From Dentipellis sp. KUC8613 (Eukaryota > Basidiomycota > Agaricomycetes > Russulales > Hericiaceae): 64,000 nucleotides of DNA. A model generated the notes under the pieces. The model was given only the letters and a program-made list of their open reading frames with translations, searched no databases and had not been told where the DNA came from. Shown one piece after another: positions 11,794 to 21,682 of this stretch. The stretch is from assembly GCA_002286715.1 (NCBI GenBank), contig NSJX01000007.1:726499-790498 (forward strand), given 5' to 3'. The position numbers and the translations under genes were made by a program. Positions within the stretch are counted from its first letter, which is position 1. Each line of letters starts with the position of its first letter.

Positions 11794-12007
11794 GAAGGCT
11801 AAGGAAAGGAAAGTTGAAGGGACAGAAGGAGGCGAATGCAATGAAGTCAGAGCTCGACGCGCGTCCTCCCACAGAAGGCTGCCTGACGTAAGCAGTATCA
11901 CGTGTGCCCGTCCATCAAACGCGCTTTGCCTCAAGCGCGTTTGCTTGTAAGTACTTCAGGCTCCTGAAGAACGCTCGAGTGGACGCCAGGTCCACTCTCC
12001 CGCTCAT
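11794..12007. promoter_or_regulatory. Shared RPT5/EAF6 divergent promoter
   Basis: 214 bp between two divergent start codons. It contains a TGACGTAA (CRE/ATF-like) site at 11884-11891 and a CACGTG E-box at 11899-11904, 7 bp apart. The site identities are seen; a regulatory role is inferred. Confidence 0.45.
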
Positions 12008-12702
12008 ATGTCCAACGACAGCCCAGCTCCGACTCCAGAAGATAAAGCTCGCTATGATGCAGCAAGGAAAGAAACGCAGCAAGCCTTGGCTAAGAAGCGT
12101 TTACTTGACAAGCAACTGGTGAGCAGTGTCAGCCGCTTCTCGACCTTCAGTCGCTCAGCTACCAACTATTACAAAGGCTCAGATAGAAGTCCAAATATAT
12201 GGCCTAGAAGGCTCCTATTTATCCGATACAACAGCCCATAGCGGCGGGAATATTATACATGGATTTGAGGGCTATCTCAAGAACCAAGTGCCGAAGAAGA
12301 GATACGAACTCAGTGATGCAGACAGGCTCTTTTCGACGAGTAGCTTAACATACCAGAAGGTGAGAATAATGTCACCGCTTCAAATGATTTAAATCGGTGC
12401 TAGCCCGTGGATGACTTCGCTAGTCTCTGGAGCTTTCTGGAGAGGGGGAGGAGTCCACCGCAACGGCTGAAGACTACAAGCAGCCAACACCAGGTTTAAC
12501 GACAGTAGTACTACCTCCAGCTCCTCGTCCACCAGAAATCAGTGCTGCGCAAGCCAAGAAGAATAGGGACCGGGAATACCAGCGACGGAAGCGCGCAAAT
12601 GCTGCTAGTCGTCGCAGCATCGGCACCCTGAGCGACGAAGAGAGTGTGTCAACGTCCGGCAGACGAGCCACGAAGAGGGCCAGACTAGCCGACGACGACT
12701 GA
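12008..12702 (+). CDS. EAF6: EAF6, NuA4 histone acetyltransferase subunit
   Basis: Small chromatin protein shared by NuA4/MOZ-type acetyltransferase complexes. Three exons. Exon 1 (ATG 12008) gives a coiled coil DAARKETQQALAKKRLLDKQL. After an intron (12120-12178), exon 2 carries the family hallmark EVQIYGLEGSYLSDT and GGNIIHGFEGYLKNQ, then YELSDADRLFSTSSLTYQK. The correct second acceptor is the AG at about 12422, giving SLELSGEGEES; an earlier AG (about 12403) would cause a premature stop. The tail is basic, DREYQRRKRANAASRR, then SVSTSGRRATKRARLADDD and stop 12700-12702, with a likely nuclear localisation signal. Length and domain order fit the family. Convergent with RRP40, 169 bp between stops. 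Confidence 0.9.
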
Positions 12703-12871
12703 CCATTTTCTTTGCTCATGTAAGGTAGGTGTAGTGGTAAGTGTAGCACCATAAAGCAAGCGCTGACCGTGACCGCTACACACAGGTTGTATTTCTAGTG
12801 ATTGCTCTGGTAATAATACATAATTATGTTCATGCACTACAATGTACTTTTGGTTTGGGACGGCACGGTAC

Positions 12872-13724
12872 CTATACATCTAGGGTGTTGAAGAACTGTT
12901 TGAGAGCTATTTCGTCCAGACCCCCTCCGTCGGGATCTGCGGCTTCAATGCAACGAACAGTCGCAACGGTCTGTTTCACATCCTTGGCATTTAGCCACAC
13001 TCGCCCGTTCATTCCAACTGCAGCGTCCAGCGGGTAACGCGACCCAAGGAAGGGCAGCAAGAAGTAATTGGGATCGAGCAAGCTGCGTTTGGATCAGGTA
13101 TTGTCGATACATCAAAACGGATGAACACTCACTTGCGTGACATTTTCAAACTACACCGCGCCAGGAAACCTCCCTTCAGCTCCCCGAAGCCCTCGGCTTT
13201 GCGAGTCTGAGCATCGAAACATTCCAGTTCGGGCTCCATGTCCTTATGTGCAAGGGACACGCGTGCATAGACAAGGGATCCAACCTATTTGGGCCATGGT
13301 AACATAAGAACAGAACCGTTTGCGCCTGGCAGAACTCACCTTGAGATTGGGACGATTTCGTCTGCTTGCACCTTCGAAGGCGAGAGCATCAAGACCGGCA
13401 TTATGTGCAGCTCCGATATCGACTCTCCACCCTTCCCCCATTCGACCCGTTACGACACCCACGACGAATTCCTGGGGAGCGGGTACATACTACACCTCGA
13501 AAGTCAGTGCATAAACGGCTGGGCGTATCTGGAGAACTCACTCGTCTGGAATTGCTCTCCACCCACCATCTGCTACCGTTTGCCGAATGCTGTAGTGTTC
13601 CTGCACGAGTAGACACAACGACGTCCACGCCATTTGAAGTGGATGTCTGCTGTATCCCTGGCCCAAGCTTGAGATTTACGTGCTGGGCGGGTATGTGTTC
13701 TCCTGGTAGAGTGAAAGTAGCCAT
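12872..13724 (-). CDS. RRP40: RRP40, exosome cap subunit (S1/KH)
   Basis: RNA-binding cap subunit of the RNA exosome (EXOSC3 type). The start at 13724 gives MATFTLPGEHIPAQHVNLK, followed by the N-terminal domain (GPGIQQ, RWWVESNSRRYVPAPQEF), the S1 domain (VVGVVTGRMGEGWRVDIGAA, RNRPNLKVGSLVYARV) and the KH part (FGELKGGFLARCSLKMSR, LLDPNYFLLPFLGSRYPLD, GMNGRVWLNAKDVKQTVA). NRPNLKVG followed by YARV is diagnostic of RRP40. Stop 12872-12874. Three short introns, including one inside MSR-N-LLDP near 13082-13134. It shares a 96-bp divergent promoter with VPS37. Confidence 0.9.
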
Positions 13725-13820
13725 GACCACGCGTCGCAATCGACGCGCCTCGTAATATCCTCCCTTCATCTCCACCGCGCGCATCCCTGGACTACGTTCA
13801 CCAAACGGACGATTCTCTTC
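13725..13820. promoter_or_regulatory. Very short divergent promoter RRP40/VPS37
   Basis: Only 96 bp separates the two start codons, so both promoters and 5' UTRs must overlap or one start must lie inside the other gene's transcript. No TATA box is obvious. Confidence 0.5.
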
Positions 13821-14559
13821 ATGTCGACATCTAATAACACAACCCAGCTGCTCGCTGAATTTCCAGAGTTGTCCCATCTATCGTGAGCCATCAAGTCGAG
13901 ACATCACGGTACGATAACTCATGTATTTTGTAGTCGCGAGGATCTCGAAGACCTCCTAGCAGATCCTCAGTATTTTCAAGCCATCTTCCATACACTCAGG
14001 AATGTCAAGGAGCTATACCAAGGGCAAGCGGAGCTTGGCCTTGCCAATGAATCCATAGCCAGTGCGTCCAACGATGAACGTGCCATGTACCGCCTCTGAC
14101 ATCGCGACAACCCTTCATTGTACCAGACCACAATCTATCTCTACAACAGGACCTGTATAAGCTCAGATCCGAGACCAAGGATGCATTTGACGAGTCAAAG
14201 AATCTGGAGGCGAGATGGGCTGAGCTGCAGCGCGAGCAAAAGGAGGTCTATCAGGTCTGTCACTGTAACCTCCATGACCTAAGAGACACTGACGATGTTG
14301 GTTTCTCCTCCAGCGCTTCACGCCTCAATTTTTGCTCATGCGGCTAAGGCACGCTACAACCGCACAGGATGATCTCTCCGAGGCTCTCGCGTCCGCCTTT
14401 GTTCGTTCCTCGTCATCCGATGCATCTTCTTCGTACGCCACGGGCAAAGAAGTGGACGATTTCGTCAAGGAGTTCCGGGATGCCAGAAAGATATACCATA
14501 AACGAATGATGTGGGGGGACCGCTGGGCTGCAGGAGAGGTGGTGTGGAGAGACGACTAG
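13821..14559 (+). CDS. VPS37-like ESCRT-I subunit
   Basis: Component of ESCRT-I, which sorts ubiquitinated membrane proteins into multivesicular bodies. The ATG at 13821 gives STSNNTTQLLAEFPELSHLS, joined over an intron (about 13882-13933) to REDLEDLLADPQYFQAIFHT. The Mod(r) domain follows: LRNVKELYQGQAELGLANES, then DLYKLRSETKDAFDESKNLE, ARWAELQREQKEVYQ, RFTPQFLLMRLRHATTAQDD, and the C-terminal YHKRMMWGDRWAAGEVVWRD with stop 14557-14559. The Lx(E/D)-rich first helix and the RFTPQFLLMRLRHA segment are characteristic of VPS37. Length about 190 aa fits the short fungal forms. Three introns. Confidence 0.85.
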
Positions 14560-15276
14560 GCCGAGCGTTTTGCGTATGTTTCATGGGATACGGATTGTAT
14601 GTAACTCACGTCACTGATTTTTTTTCACAACATTGCACTGTATATCAGATATATCGCCGTTTTTTTCCGAGGGAAGGTCTTGGCACTTGTCGCCGATTCG
14701 CCTGAAACCTTTCCATTCCCTGCGTCAGTTGGACATCTGCCTTGGCGGTCGCCCTGGTCAACTGTGTTGGCATCTCGACTATGACGCCAGGGAAGCCAGG
14801 ATCTTCCGCAGTATATCCTTGAGTAGGGCAATACCGATGGTTACCAAAATGGCTCACGGCTTGGAGCTTTGCTTCTCGAATCAACCGGGGTGGATATTGG
14901 TCTCTTCGGAGCTTTAGCTTCTTACTCAGGAAGAAAGCCCATTTTATGATCCAGCCAAACTCTAAGCACTGACATCCAGCTATCGAGGACAAGACTTTTG
15001 ATTTCAGAGGTCTCGTGACCACGCGTTCGGAAAAGTCTAGCTAAAACTTCGCTCTATTCGCAGGATAGTCAATGCATTTTATGTCTCAAATCATCGCCTT
15101 CTGTGTATATGTCTACATCATATGACGCCCTGCCCTGATTCCCCTTCACGAAGAAGTCTACCTTTCGAAGTGCAGTCAGGTACTCGGCACTGTTGAGGCG
15201 ATTGTCGGATGATTTCTCTTGTCATACGGCTCTCATTCTGTTCAGGCTCTGGGCATACCTCAACATATTCCCGAAG
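14560..15276. other. Intergenic upstream of the AA9 pair
   Basis: About 720 bp containing the VPS37 3' UTR and the distal promoter of the first AA9 gene. No exon with support. Confidence 0.45.
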
Positions 15277-15283
15277 TATAAAG
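15277..15283 (+). promoter_or_regulatory. TATA box of the first AA9 gene
   Basis: TATAAAG, 73-79 nt upstream of the ATG at 15356. Strong TATA boxes are usual for inducible secreted enzymes in these fungi. Confidence 0.55.
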
Positions 15284-15355
15284 CGTGGCAGCTCCTGGCT
15301 GGCCAAGAGCTGCAGGTTTGCCTCGTTCCCTGAGCGCTCAAACAATCCCCGCGTC

Positions 15356-16833
15356 ATGGTGAAACTCGCTTCTCTTGCCACTTTCGTCGCCCTTGCCGCT
15401 TCGGCATCTGCACATACTATCTTCCAGGTTCGCTGGCATTTTCCCCCTCACGAGATCAAGGTTGGAAGTCCTGATGTCATTTTTAGGAACTCTACGTGAA
15501 CGGCGTAGACCAGGGTCATATCAATGGTATCCGTGTTCCAGACTACGACGGTGTATGATTTTTTGGCAATCTAAGGCTAACGTAGTGGACATTAATCTCC
15601 CTGTACTATTTTTTTCAGCCCATCACCGACGTCACTTCGAACGATCTCATCTGCAACGGTGGTATCAACCCCTACCATCAACCCATCTCCAAGACTGTAA
15701 TTACTGTCCCGGCTGGCGCGCAAGTGACCACGGAGTGGCACCACACCTTGAATGGGGCTGACCCGAGCGATCCCGCTGACCCCATTGACCCAAGCCATCA
15801 TGGTATGATATCTGCCGTGACGTATGTTCATGAAACTCACTCACTTTGTTCCAGGTCCCGTCATGGCCTACCTGTAGGTCTCATTTAGCGTTGTCGGGAT
15901 TACGCTGACACTCCGGACAGTGCTCAGATCCCAAACGCCACCCAGTCAGACGTTACTGGTCTGAAGTGGTTCAAAATCTGGGAGGACGGCATGGAGAGTG
16001 ACCAGTCCTGGGGCGTGGACCGCCTCATCGCAAGCAAGGGAAAGGTTTCTTTCACAATTCCAAGCTGCATCGCAGCCGGCCAGTACCTTCTTCGAGCTGA
16101 GATTATAGGTATATTTTCGAAGCACTTCAATTAACTAAGCAGGCTAACTAACAAAAATGGGAACTTACCTAGCCTTGCATGCTGCTGAATCATACCCGGG
16201 TGCCCAGTTTTACGTAGGTGCTTCCGCTGCTTCTATGATACTTGAATTTTAATTCATGCCTGTATGTAGATGGAGTGTGCTCAGCTTCAGATCACTGGTG
16301 GAGGAAACACAAGCCCCGCCACTGTTAGCTTCCCTGGAGCGTACAAGGGTTTGTAAAGTCTTTCATTGTCGCCTAATCCGTATATCTATTTTTGAACGGC
16401 GCAATTCTGCAGGCACTGACCCTGGTGTCACTATCAACATTTACCAGCACCTCAACTCCTACACTGTGCCCGGTCCTCCAGTCTTCTCGTGCGATGGCAC
16501 CGCCCCTCCCCCTCCCCCGCAATCGACACCGCCCGCAAGCTCATCATCGACAGTCACGCAGACCAGCACATCTTCTGCGCCAAGCCAGAGCTCTGGTGCA
16601 ACCGCTGCTCACTACGCACAGTGCGGAGGAATCGGGTGGGTCATCTTCGGCACCCCTCACCTTTGGTGTCGTGGCATATGTTGACTGACATGCTCTGGAC
16701 AGCTACACCGGCCCTACAGTTTGTGCTGCCCCTTACACGTGTGTTGTGTCCAACCAATACGTGCGTTTGCATTACACCCCATCAGTGTTCTTTGCTGACA
16801 CTTGTCGTAAAACAGTACAGCCAATGTCTGTAA
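15356..16833 (+). CDS. AA9 lytic polysaccharide monooxygenase with CBM1
   Basis: Secreted copper enzyme that cleaves cellulose or hemicellulose oxidatively. The signal peptide (residues 1-19, [19 protein letters not shown]) is followed by His20 (codon 15413-15415), which would be the mature N-terminal His of the copper brace (HTIFQELYVNG). The second brace His lies in [11 protein letters not shown]. The axial Tyr is in YPGAQFY, split by an intron from [12 protein letters not shown]. Other family blocks: [30 protein letters not shown] Pro/Ser/Thr linker (about 16500-16600) leads to a C-terminal CBM1: [19 protein letters not shown], then YTCVVSNQY joined over an intron to YSQCL and stop 16831-16833. 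About nine introns, including a 19-nt exon (15855-15873). All catalytic residues are present, so it is predicted active. The neighbour at 17565 is a paralogue with the same intron positions. Confidence 0.92.
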
Positions 16834-17496
16834 AGTTTCGTCACTATGTCATTCAACCTGTTGTACGACTCTGGGTTTGGGTATATGTAAAATGGCACAT
16901 GATCACTTGTAGCTCGATCTTGAAAGAACATTCCTGGTTAAATATCCCTCTACCGCCACCGAGTTTTGAATGCAAGCAGTCACAACATACCGCGCTAGTG
17001 TCACAGCCAGCCGCTATCATACGCCAAGCAACATGGTCAACCATCTGCAGGCCTTTTCCGGAATAACGTACAGGTCCTATGATCACCGCACACGTATCGG
17101 AATCGCCGAGTCGACCGACGGCAAGCCTTGTGGCCATGCATCTTGACGACGTCTGGCAGCGCTCCGAGGCGTTATGCAATGGTCGACATGAGGCGCAAGG
17201 TTGGTGAGCTTGTAACTACCCTCTGCCGTCGGCGCCGCCCTCGGAGTCGGAGAAGTCTCGCATGTCTCGTTTGAGGATGTTCTTCCCTAGGTCACTCAAT
17301 GTCTTCCGGAAAAGGGGTCTTCGCTCTCGCGGGTGCATACATCCGTTGCGCGTGCAGACTTCGAACGAATCTATTCGGAGTTTCGTCAACGAAGAGAGGG
17401 CCCTAGGTCTCCAATGCGCTGGACGGCGAGGCGGTGAGTGGGCAGCAGACCTGGACTTGTGACGATTAAAAAGAACAAATCAATTATTTCTAGCCG
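16834..17496. other. Intergenic between the AA9 paralogues
   Basis: About 660 bp with the 3' UTR of the first AA9 gene and the promoter of the second. No coding exon recognised. Confidence 0.45.
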
Positions 17497-17504
17497 TATA
17501 AAAG
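17497..17504 (+). promoter_or_regulatory. TATA box of the second AA9 gene
   Basis: TATAAAAG, 61-68 nt upstream of the ATG at 17565. An intact canonical TATA suggests that this gene is still expressed despite its altered active site. Confidence 0.6.
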
Positions 17505-17564
17505 CACGCCCGTGTCGTAGAGGGTGAAGACAGGATTTCACCGTCGTCGAAACCCGAGGTCAAC

Positions 17565-18769
17565 ATGAAGGCTGTTTTCGCATCTCTCGCTTCCGTAGTC
17601 TTCTTGGCCACTTCTGGCTACGCTAACACCGTCTTTTCTGTGAGAATTTCTTCGTCCGGGTAACATGGGTATATGCTGACCGGCTGTCGGACTTCACTTT
17701 CGGCCGTTACTTGTAGTCGGTAGGAGTCAACGGTGTCTGGCAAGGCCAGGGCGTCGGTGTGCGCGTGCCCTCCTCCAACGGCGTGAGTATTTTTTAAACA
17801 TCGATGTCCCTGCGCATCTATGTGCTTATTAAAATGTACATTTCCCATAGCCCGTCACCGACCTCACTTCGAACGACATCATCTGCAACACCAACTTCTT
17901 GCAGCCGGTGTCTTCAACAGTTATCACCGTGCCCGCTGGCGCACAGGTGACGGCGGAGTTCCACCACAAATCCGCAGGCTACACGGGTCCCGACCCTTCG
18001 GACCCGATCGACCCCACTAACAAAGGTTAGTGGTCGCTCCATATGTGGTTGCAGTATGCTCTCTGACACAAAACACAGGGCCTTTGACTGCTTACCTGTA
18101 AGTGACAGTACATATGTTGTTAATGTAAAATACTCATTTGCATAGCGCTGAGGTCTCGTCGGCTACTCAGTCCACCGTCACTGGCCTCAAATGGTTCAAG
18201 ATCTGGGAGGATGGGCTCACCGCTTCCTCGCACCAGTGGGGCTCTGATCGCTTGTTCATCAACGGCGGAAATGCCACCTTTACCATTCCTTCTTGCATCA
18301 AGGCCGGACAGTACCTGCTCCGTGTTGAGGACATCGGTCAGCATTTTCGACATTGAAATGAGCATCGGCTGATTGTGCCATTCGAATTTAGCCCTGCAAG
18401 ATGCTTCCTCCTACCCTGGCGCTCAGTTCTTCGTGAGTTGGCCAGATAGCCCGCACGTTGATCGCATGCTGACTTCGTTTGATTTTCAGATGAGCTGCGC
18501 TCAGCTTGAGATCACCGGCGGCGGCAGCGCCTCTCCTGCTACTGTCAGCTTCCCCGGTGCTTACACGCGTCAGTAAAATTCGCACGCAGATTGTCTGACC
18601 ACTACAAACTGAACGACATCTTCACAGCTACGGACCCCGGCATTGTCACCAACATCTACTCGGTCGAAGACTACACTGTCCCAGGTAAGCTCCACGAGGC
18701 CCTTGTATGAATCACTTTCACGGCTGACGATGATGATGCTTCGTAGGACCTGCTGTCTTCACTTGCTGA
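17565..18769 (+). CDS. AA9-like protein lacking the N-terminal histidine (predicted non-catalytic)
   Basis: Paralogue of the AA9 enzyme just upstream, with the same signal peptide length and splice positions. The signal peptide [20 protein letters not shown] should be cut before Asn21 (AAC at 17625-17627), giving NTVFSSVGVNG where the neighbour has HTIFQELYVNG. The first copper ligand is therefore Asn, not His. The second His block is kept ([11 protein letters not shown]), but the axial Tyr is Phe (YPGAQFF, codon 18430-18432, then [12 protein letters not shown]). The remaining fold blocks are intact: [57 protein letters not shown], and the C-terminus PAVFTC with stop 18767-18769. No CBM1. The frame is open in every exon, so it is not a pseudogene. 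AA9-like proteins without the brace His (with Arg first) are known from related fungi and do not bind copper as LPMOs do; Asn would be a further variant. Role unknown, perhaps polysaccharide binding. Confidence 0.88.
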
Positions 18770-19238
18770 AGCGTTCGTAGCATCACCTTCTTGTACTAAA
18801 ATTTTCAGGCGCTTCAAGTTGTTCAAAAGATTGTTCGTTATAGGGTAGTACCACCGTAGTAGTATCTGACGTGTTGAGGATTCATTGGCTTTGATATTTG
18901 TATTAGAAAAAAAGGTGGATCACCATGTTCTGGGAGTCTGGACTGCGATCATCACCAGAAATATTAAAAAGCTGGCGCTAGAGCCTAGAGGAGGTTGGTG
19001 AGTTGTAGAAATGTTGACTTGCTTTCGCAGTGGTTTTCACACGGAGCTATGACGTCGAGAACTCCCGAGTCCTCCTGCTGCCTGCACCGGCCTATGCTCA
19101 ACTACTCGTAACCGTCAGCGAAAGGTTTCAAAGTTTCAAACCGCACCTACCCTTTCATGATACCGCCCATAGGGCTGCTATACCACGGTCAATATCACTC
19201 TCGAATCTGCAGGACTACCGTTGCCGACAAGCGGAGAC
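18770..19238. other. Intergenic, NCA2 promoter
   Basis: 469 bp holding the AA9-like 3' UTR and the upstream region of NCA2. No further features seen. Confidence 0.4.
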
Positions 19239-21459
19239 ATGTCGGCTTCCGTTTCCCATCTCACCAACGACCTCATACTCCTTTCTGTTCCATCTGAAAT
19301 ACAGAGCACAAGCGACTTGTCTACATTGGAATCTACGCGCTCTTCGGAACAACTTCGCTCCTTATACCTCTCGCTCAGGCCACCGCTATCCCACTCACGT
19401 GTCGAAGATGCGATTCAGTTACTAGAGCAATACGAAACGCAACAGGCACAAGTAGGCGTGTACGCTGCTGACGAAGAGAAGACTTTGAAGAATGCAATCG
19501 CAGGGAGACTTATCGCCGGCCTATATGCAGAAGCGCTAGACGTGTTCTTGAAAGAGGCCAGTGAGGCAGAGATTGAAGCGGATTGGTGGGCGGATATCGA
19601 GCGTTCTCCTTGGAAAGTCACGTACTTCCTTCTCCAGTGTGAGTACTTGCCTGTCTACACTCCTCGCACATGGTTTCGAATGTGCGTACGATGATTCTGA
19701 CGCGTCTTTTGGTACAGCACTCCCCTCTCGAGTCGTCAACCTAGTCCATAACATCCTGCACGCATTACGTTCTCAGAACCGGGCCTTTCAACCATCTGTT
19801 CTGACAATTACATCACTACGCGATCTCCTCAATGAGAAGGACGCTGGTCGGCCGAGTGGCTTTGCAGCCTCGCTGTTCCCGCATCTCTACGCGCACCATC
19901 GGACCGTACCACTGTCTCTATCGTCATTCAAGCTGTGGGCGTTCTCTCTGCAGCCACCCTCCATCCCCTCCTCCACTACGGAAGTCATCTCTGGAATTCG
20001 CCGCTTCCGACATAGTTTGTTGGACTTCTACTACTCAATCCTTGCAGCTGTCGCTTTGCCCATCGAGCTCACGCGACGTGAATGTGCCATCAAGCGCGAG
20101 GAGCTCCAGCGTATCCGGGACGAACGCGCAGAAACCCTCGGCGAGCTTATGCACAAACGAGAGCAGCTTGCGCAGACCCTGCAGATCCGAGCGGCCCCAG
20201 ACCAAGCACAACTGACCATTCTACAAGACCTGGACCGTATAATCGGCGATAATACTGGGGACGTCACGCTAATGGGCCCTCCGCCTACACTCTACTCGAC
20301 ACTCTCCTCGATCTCGTCCATCCTTCTCCCTCGACATGTTGCTGAGCACAAGGAGTATATGCACAGCCGTTCACTGCATCGCCCTTCCAGATTGACTCTC
20401 CTCTGGCCGCGGTTGGTGCTCTTGCCTCCTCTTGGGCTGTTTGCGGCGCGGCAAATCTATGCCTCACAGGACACCCTGATCGCTACGGCACACGACGCCT
20501 GGGAGACTATCAAGGGGTTCTGGAGAGGCTGGTTGGTGGAACCTTTGAAGGACATCTTGAAGACCGTCCGTGCCGGAGGCGAGCAAAGCGTCATTGTGAG
20601 CCAGCAGAGTGTCGAAGCCGATATGCAGGTACGGAAGTCAGACACCTCACCTTGCCTTCACATATTTGACGACCATTATGTAGTCATTGGAACGTATGGC
20701 GGTCGATCTTGCCAGGGATAAGCTTCACTACGGACCCGCAGAGCTTGAAGCACTATCCGCCAAAATTCGTGTCGGCGACTTGACTCCCATCTTGGAGATC
20801 TATGAGGAAGATATCAAAAGTCCCGTGAAGTCGGCGGTCAGCGGTACCCTCCTCAGATCTGTTTTCGTGCAGGTGCAGAAAGCCAAGGTCAGAATTTCTT
20901 CCTTCTTCCTTCTACTTCTCACTCACGATCTCGCGTGCAGGTCGACATCAACCAAGCCCTTGATGGCATCGACAAGTTGCTCAAATCTCAAGAATTGACA
21001 TTTGCATTCGTCGGCGTTGCGCCTGCTCTCGCTATCGTATACGTTGCCGGCGGATATGCCAGGAATGTATGGAGTGGCGGAAGAGGCCGGGGACGTTACG
21101 GGGGCAAGACCAGACGTGCAGCCGTCTGGCAGGCCATGCGAAGGATTGAACGTCTCTTGATCTCGCAGCCGCGGACTCATAACCATCATGGCCACCGCCT
21201 AGGTCAGAATGTGAAAGACAAGCACGCGATCCCTCCGTTGACCACAGGCCTTCTGCTTCTCTCGGTGTCGGCTCTGAGGAACTATGGGGAGAGGCATCTC
21301 CCGCAGCGCTCTCGCATCAGGGAAGGGTTCTTGGAGGATGTTGGAGATTTGGAAAACCCTGCACTCGATAGGGACGAGAAGATGAAGGTTGTGGAGAGAA
21401 TGTGGAGGTCTTGGGGCGATGTCCTGGAGTGGAGAGGTGTTGCGCGAGCAGATTGGTGA
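19239..21459 (+). CDS. NCA2: NCA2-like mitochondrial membrane protein
   Basis: Nuclear control of ATPase protein 2 family; in yeast it influences expression of the mitochondrial ATP6/ATP8 genes and sits in a mitochondrial membrane. The ATG at 19239 gives SASVSHLTNDLILLSVPSEI. Family blocks: WKVTYFLLQ, then after the intron LPSRVVNLVHNILHALRSQN; the long coiled coil RRECAIKREELQRIRDERAE; the hydrophobic segments LTLLWPRLVLLPPLGLFAAR and FVGVAPALAIVYVAGGYA; the hallmark FWRGWLVEPLKDILKTVR; and the C-terminal part RRIERLLIS, GLLLLSVSALRNYGERHLP, RMWRSWGDVLEWR, stop 21457-21459. Three introns (about 19637-19718, 20629-20683, 20888-20939). Length about 670 aa is normal for the family. Confidence 0.88.
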
Positions 21460-21682
21460 ATGTTTAAACATAAGAGATAGCTGGCTTAATGATACCGTCA
21501 AACATGCTGGCAGCAATATAGTCTAATGCAGCATCCAAATGCCCTCGGGCAGTAGGCTCAGGGTGCAGGTTCCCAAACAGGCAGGTGGGTTGCCATATCG
21601 GGATGCGAGAGGCGTGTGTCGCGACTTGTTCACAACTCAGCGCGTTCAACTCAGCTGCAGAACAGACCTCACGCACAACATA

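Noticed and set aside
12404..12470. Truncated EAF6 model ending soon after SLTYQK
   Set aside because: It uses an upstream AG as acceptor; the next AG at about 12422 gives the conserved SLELSGEGEE and an open frame to 12702.
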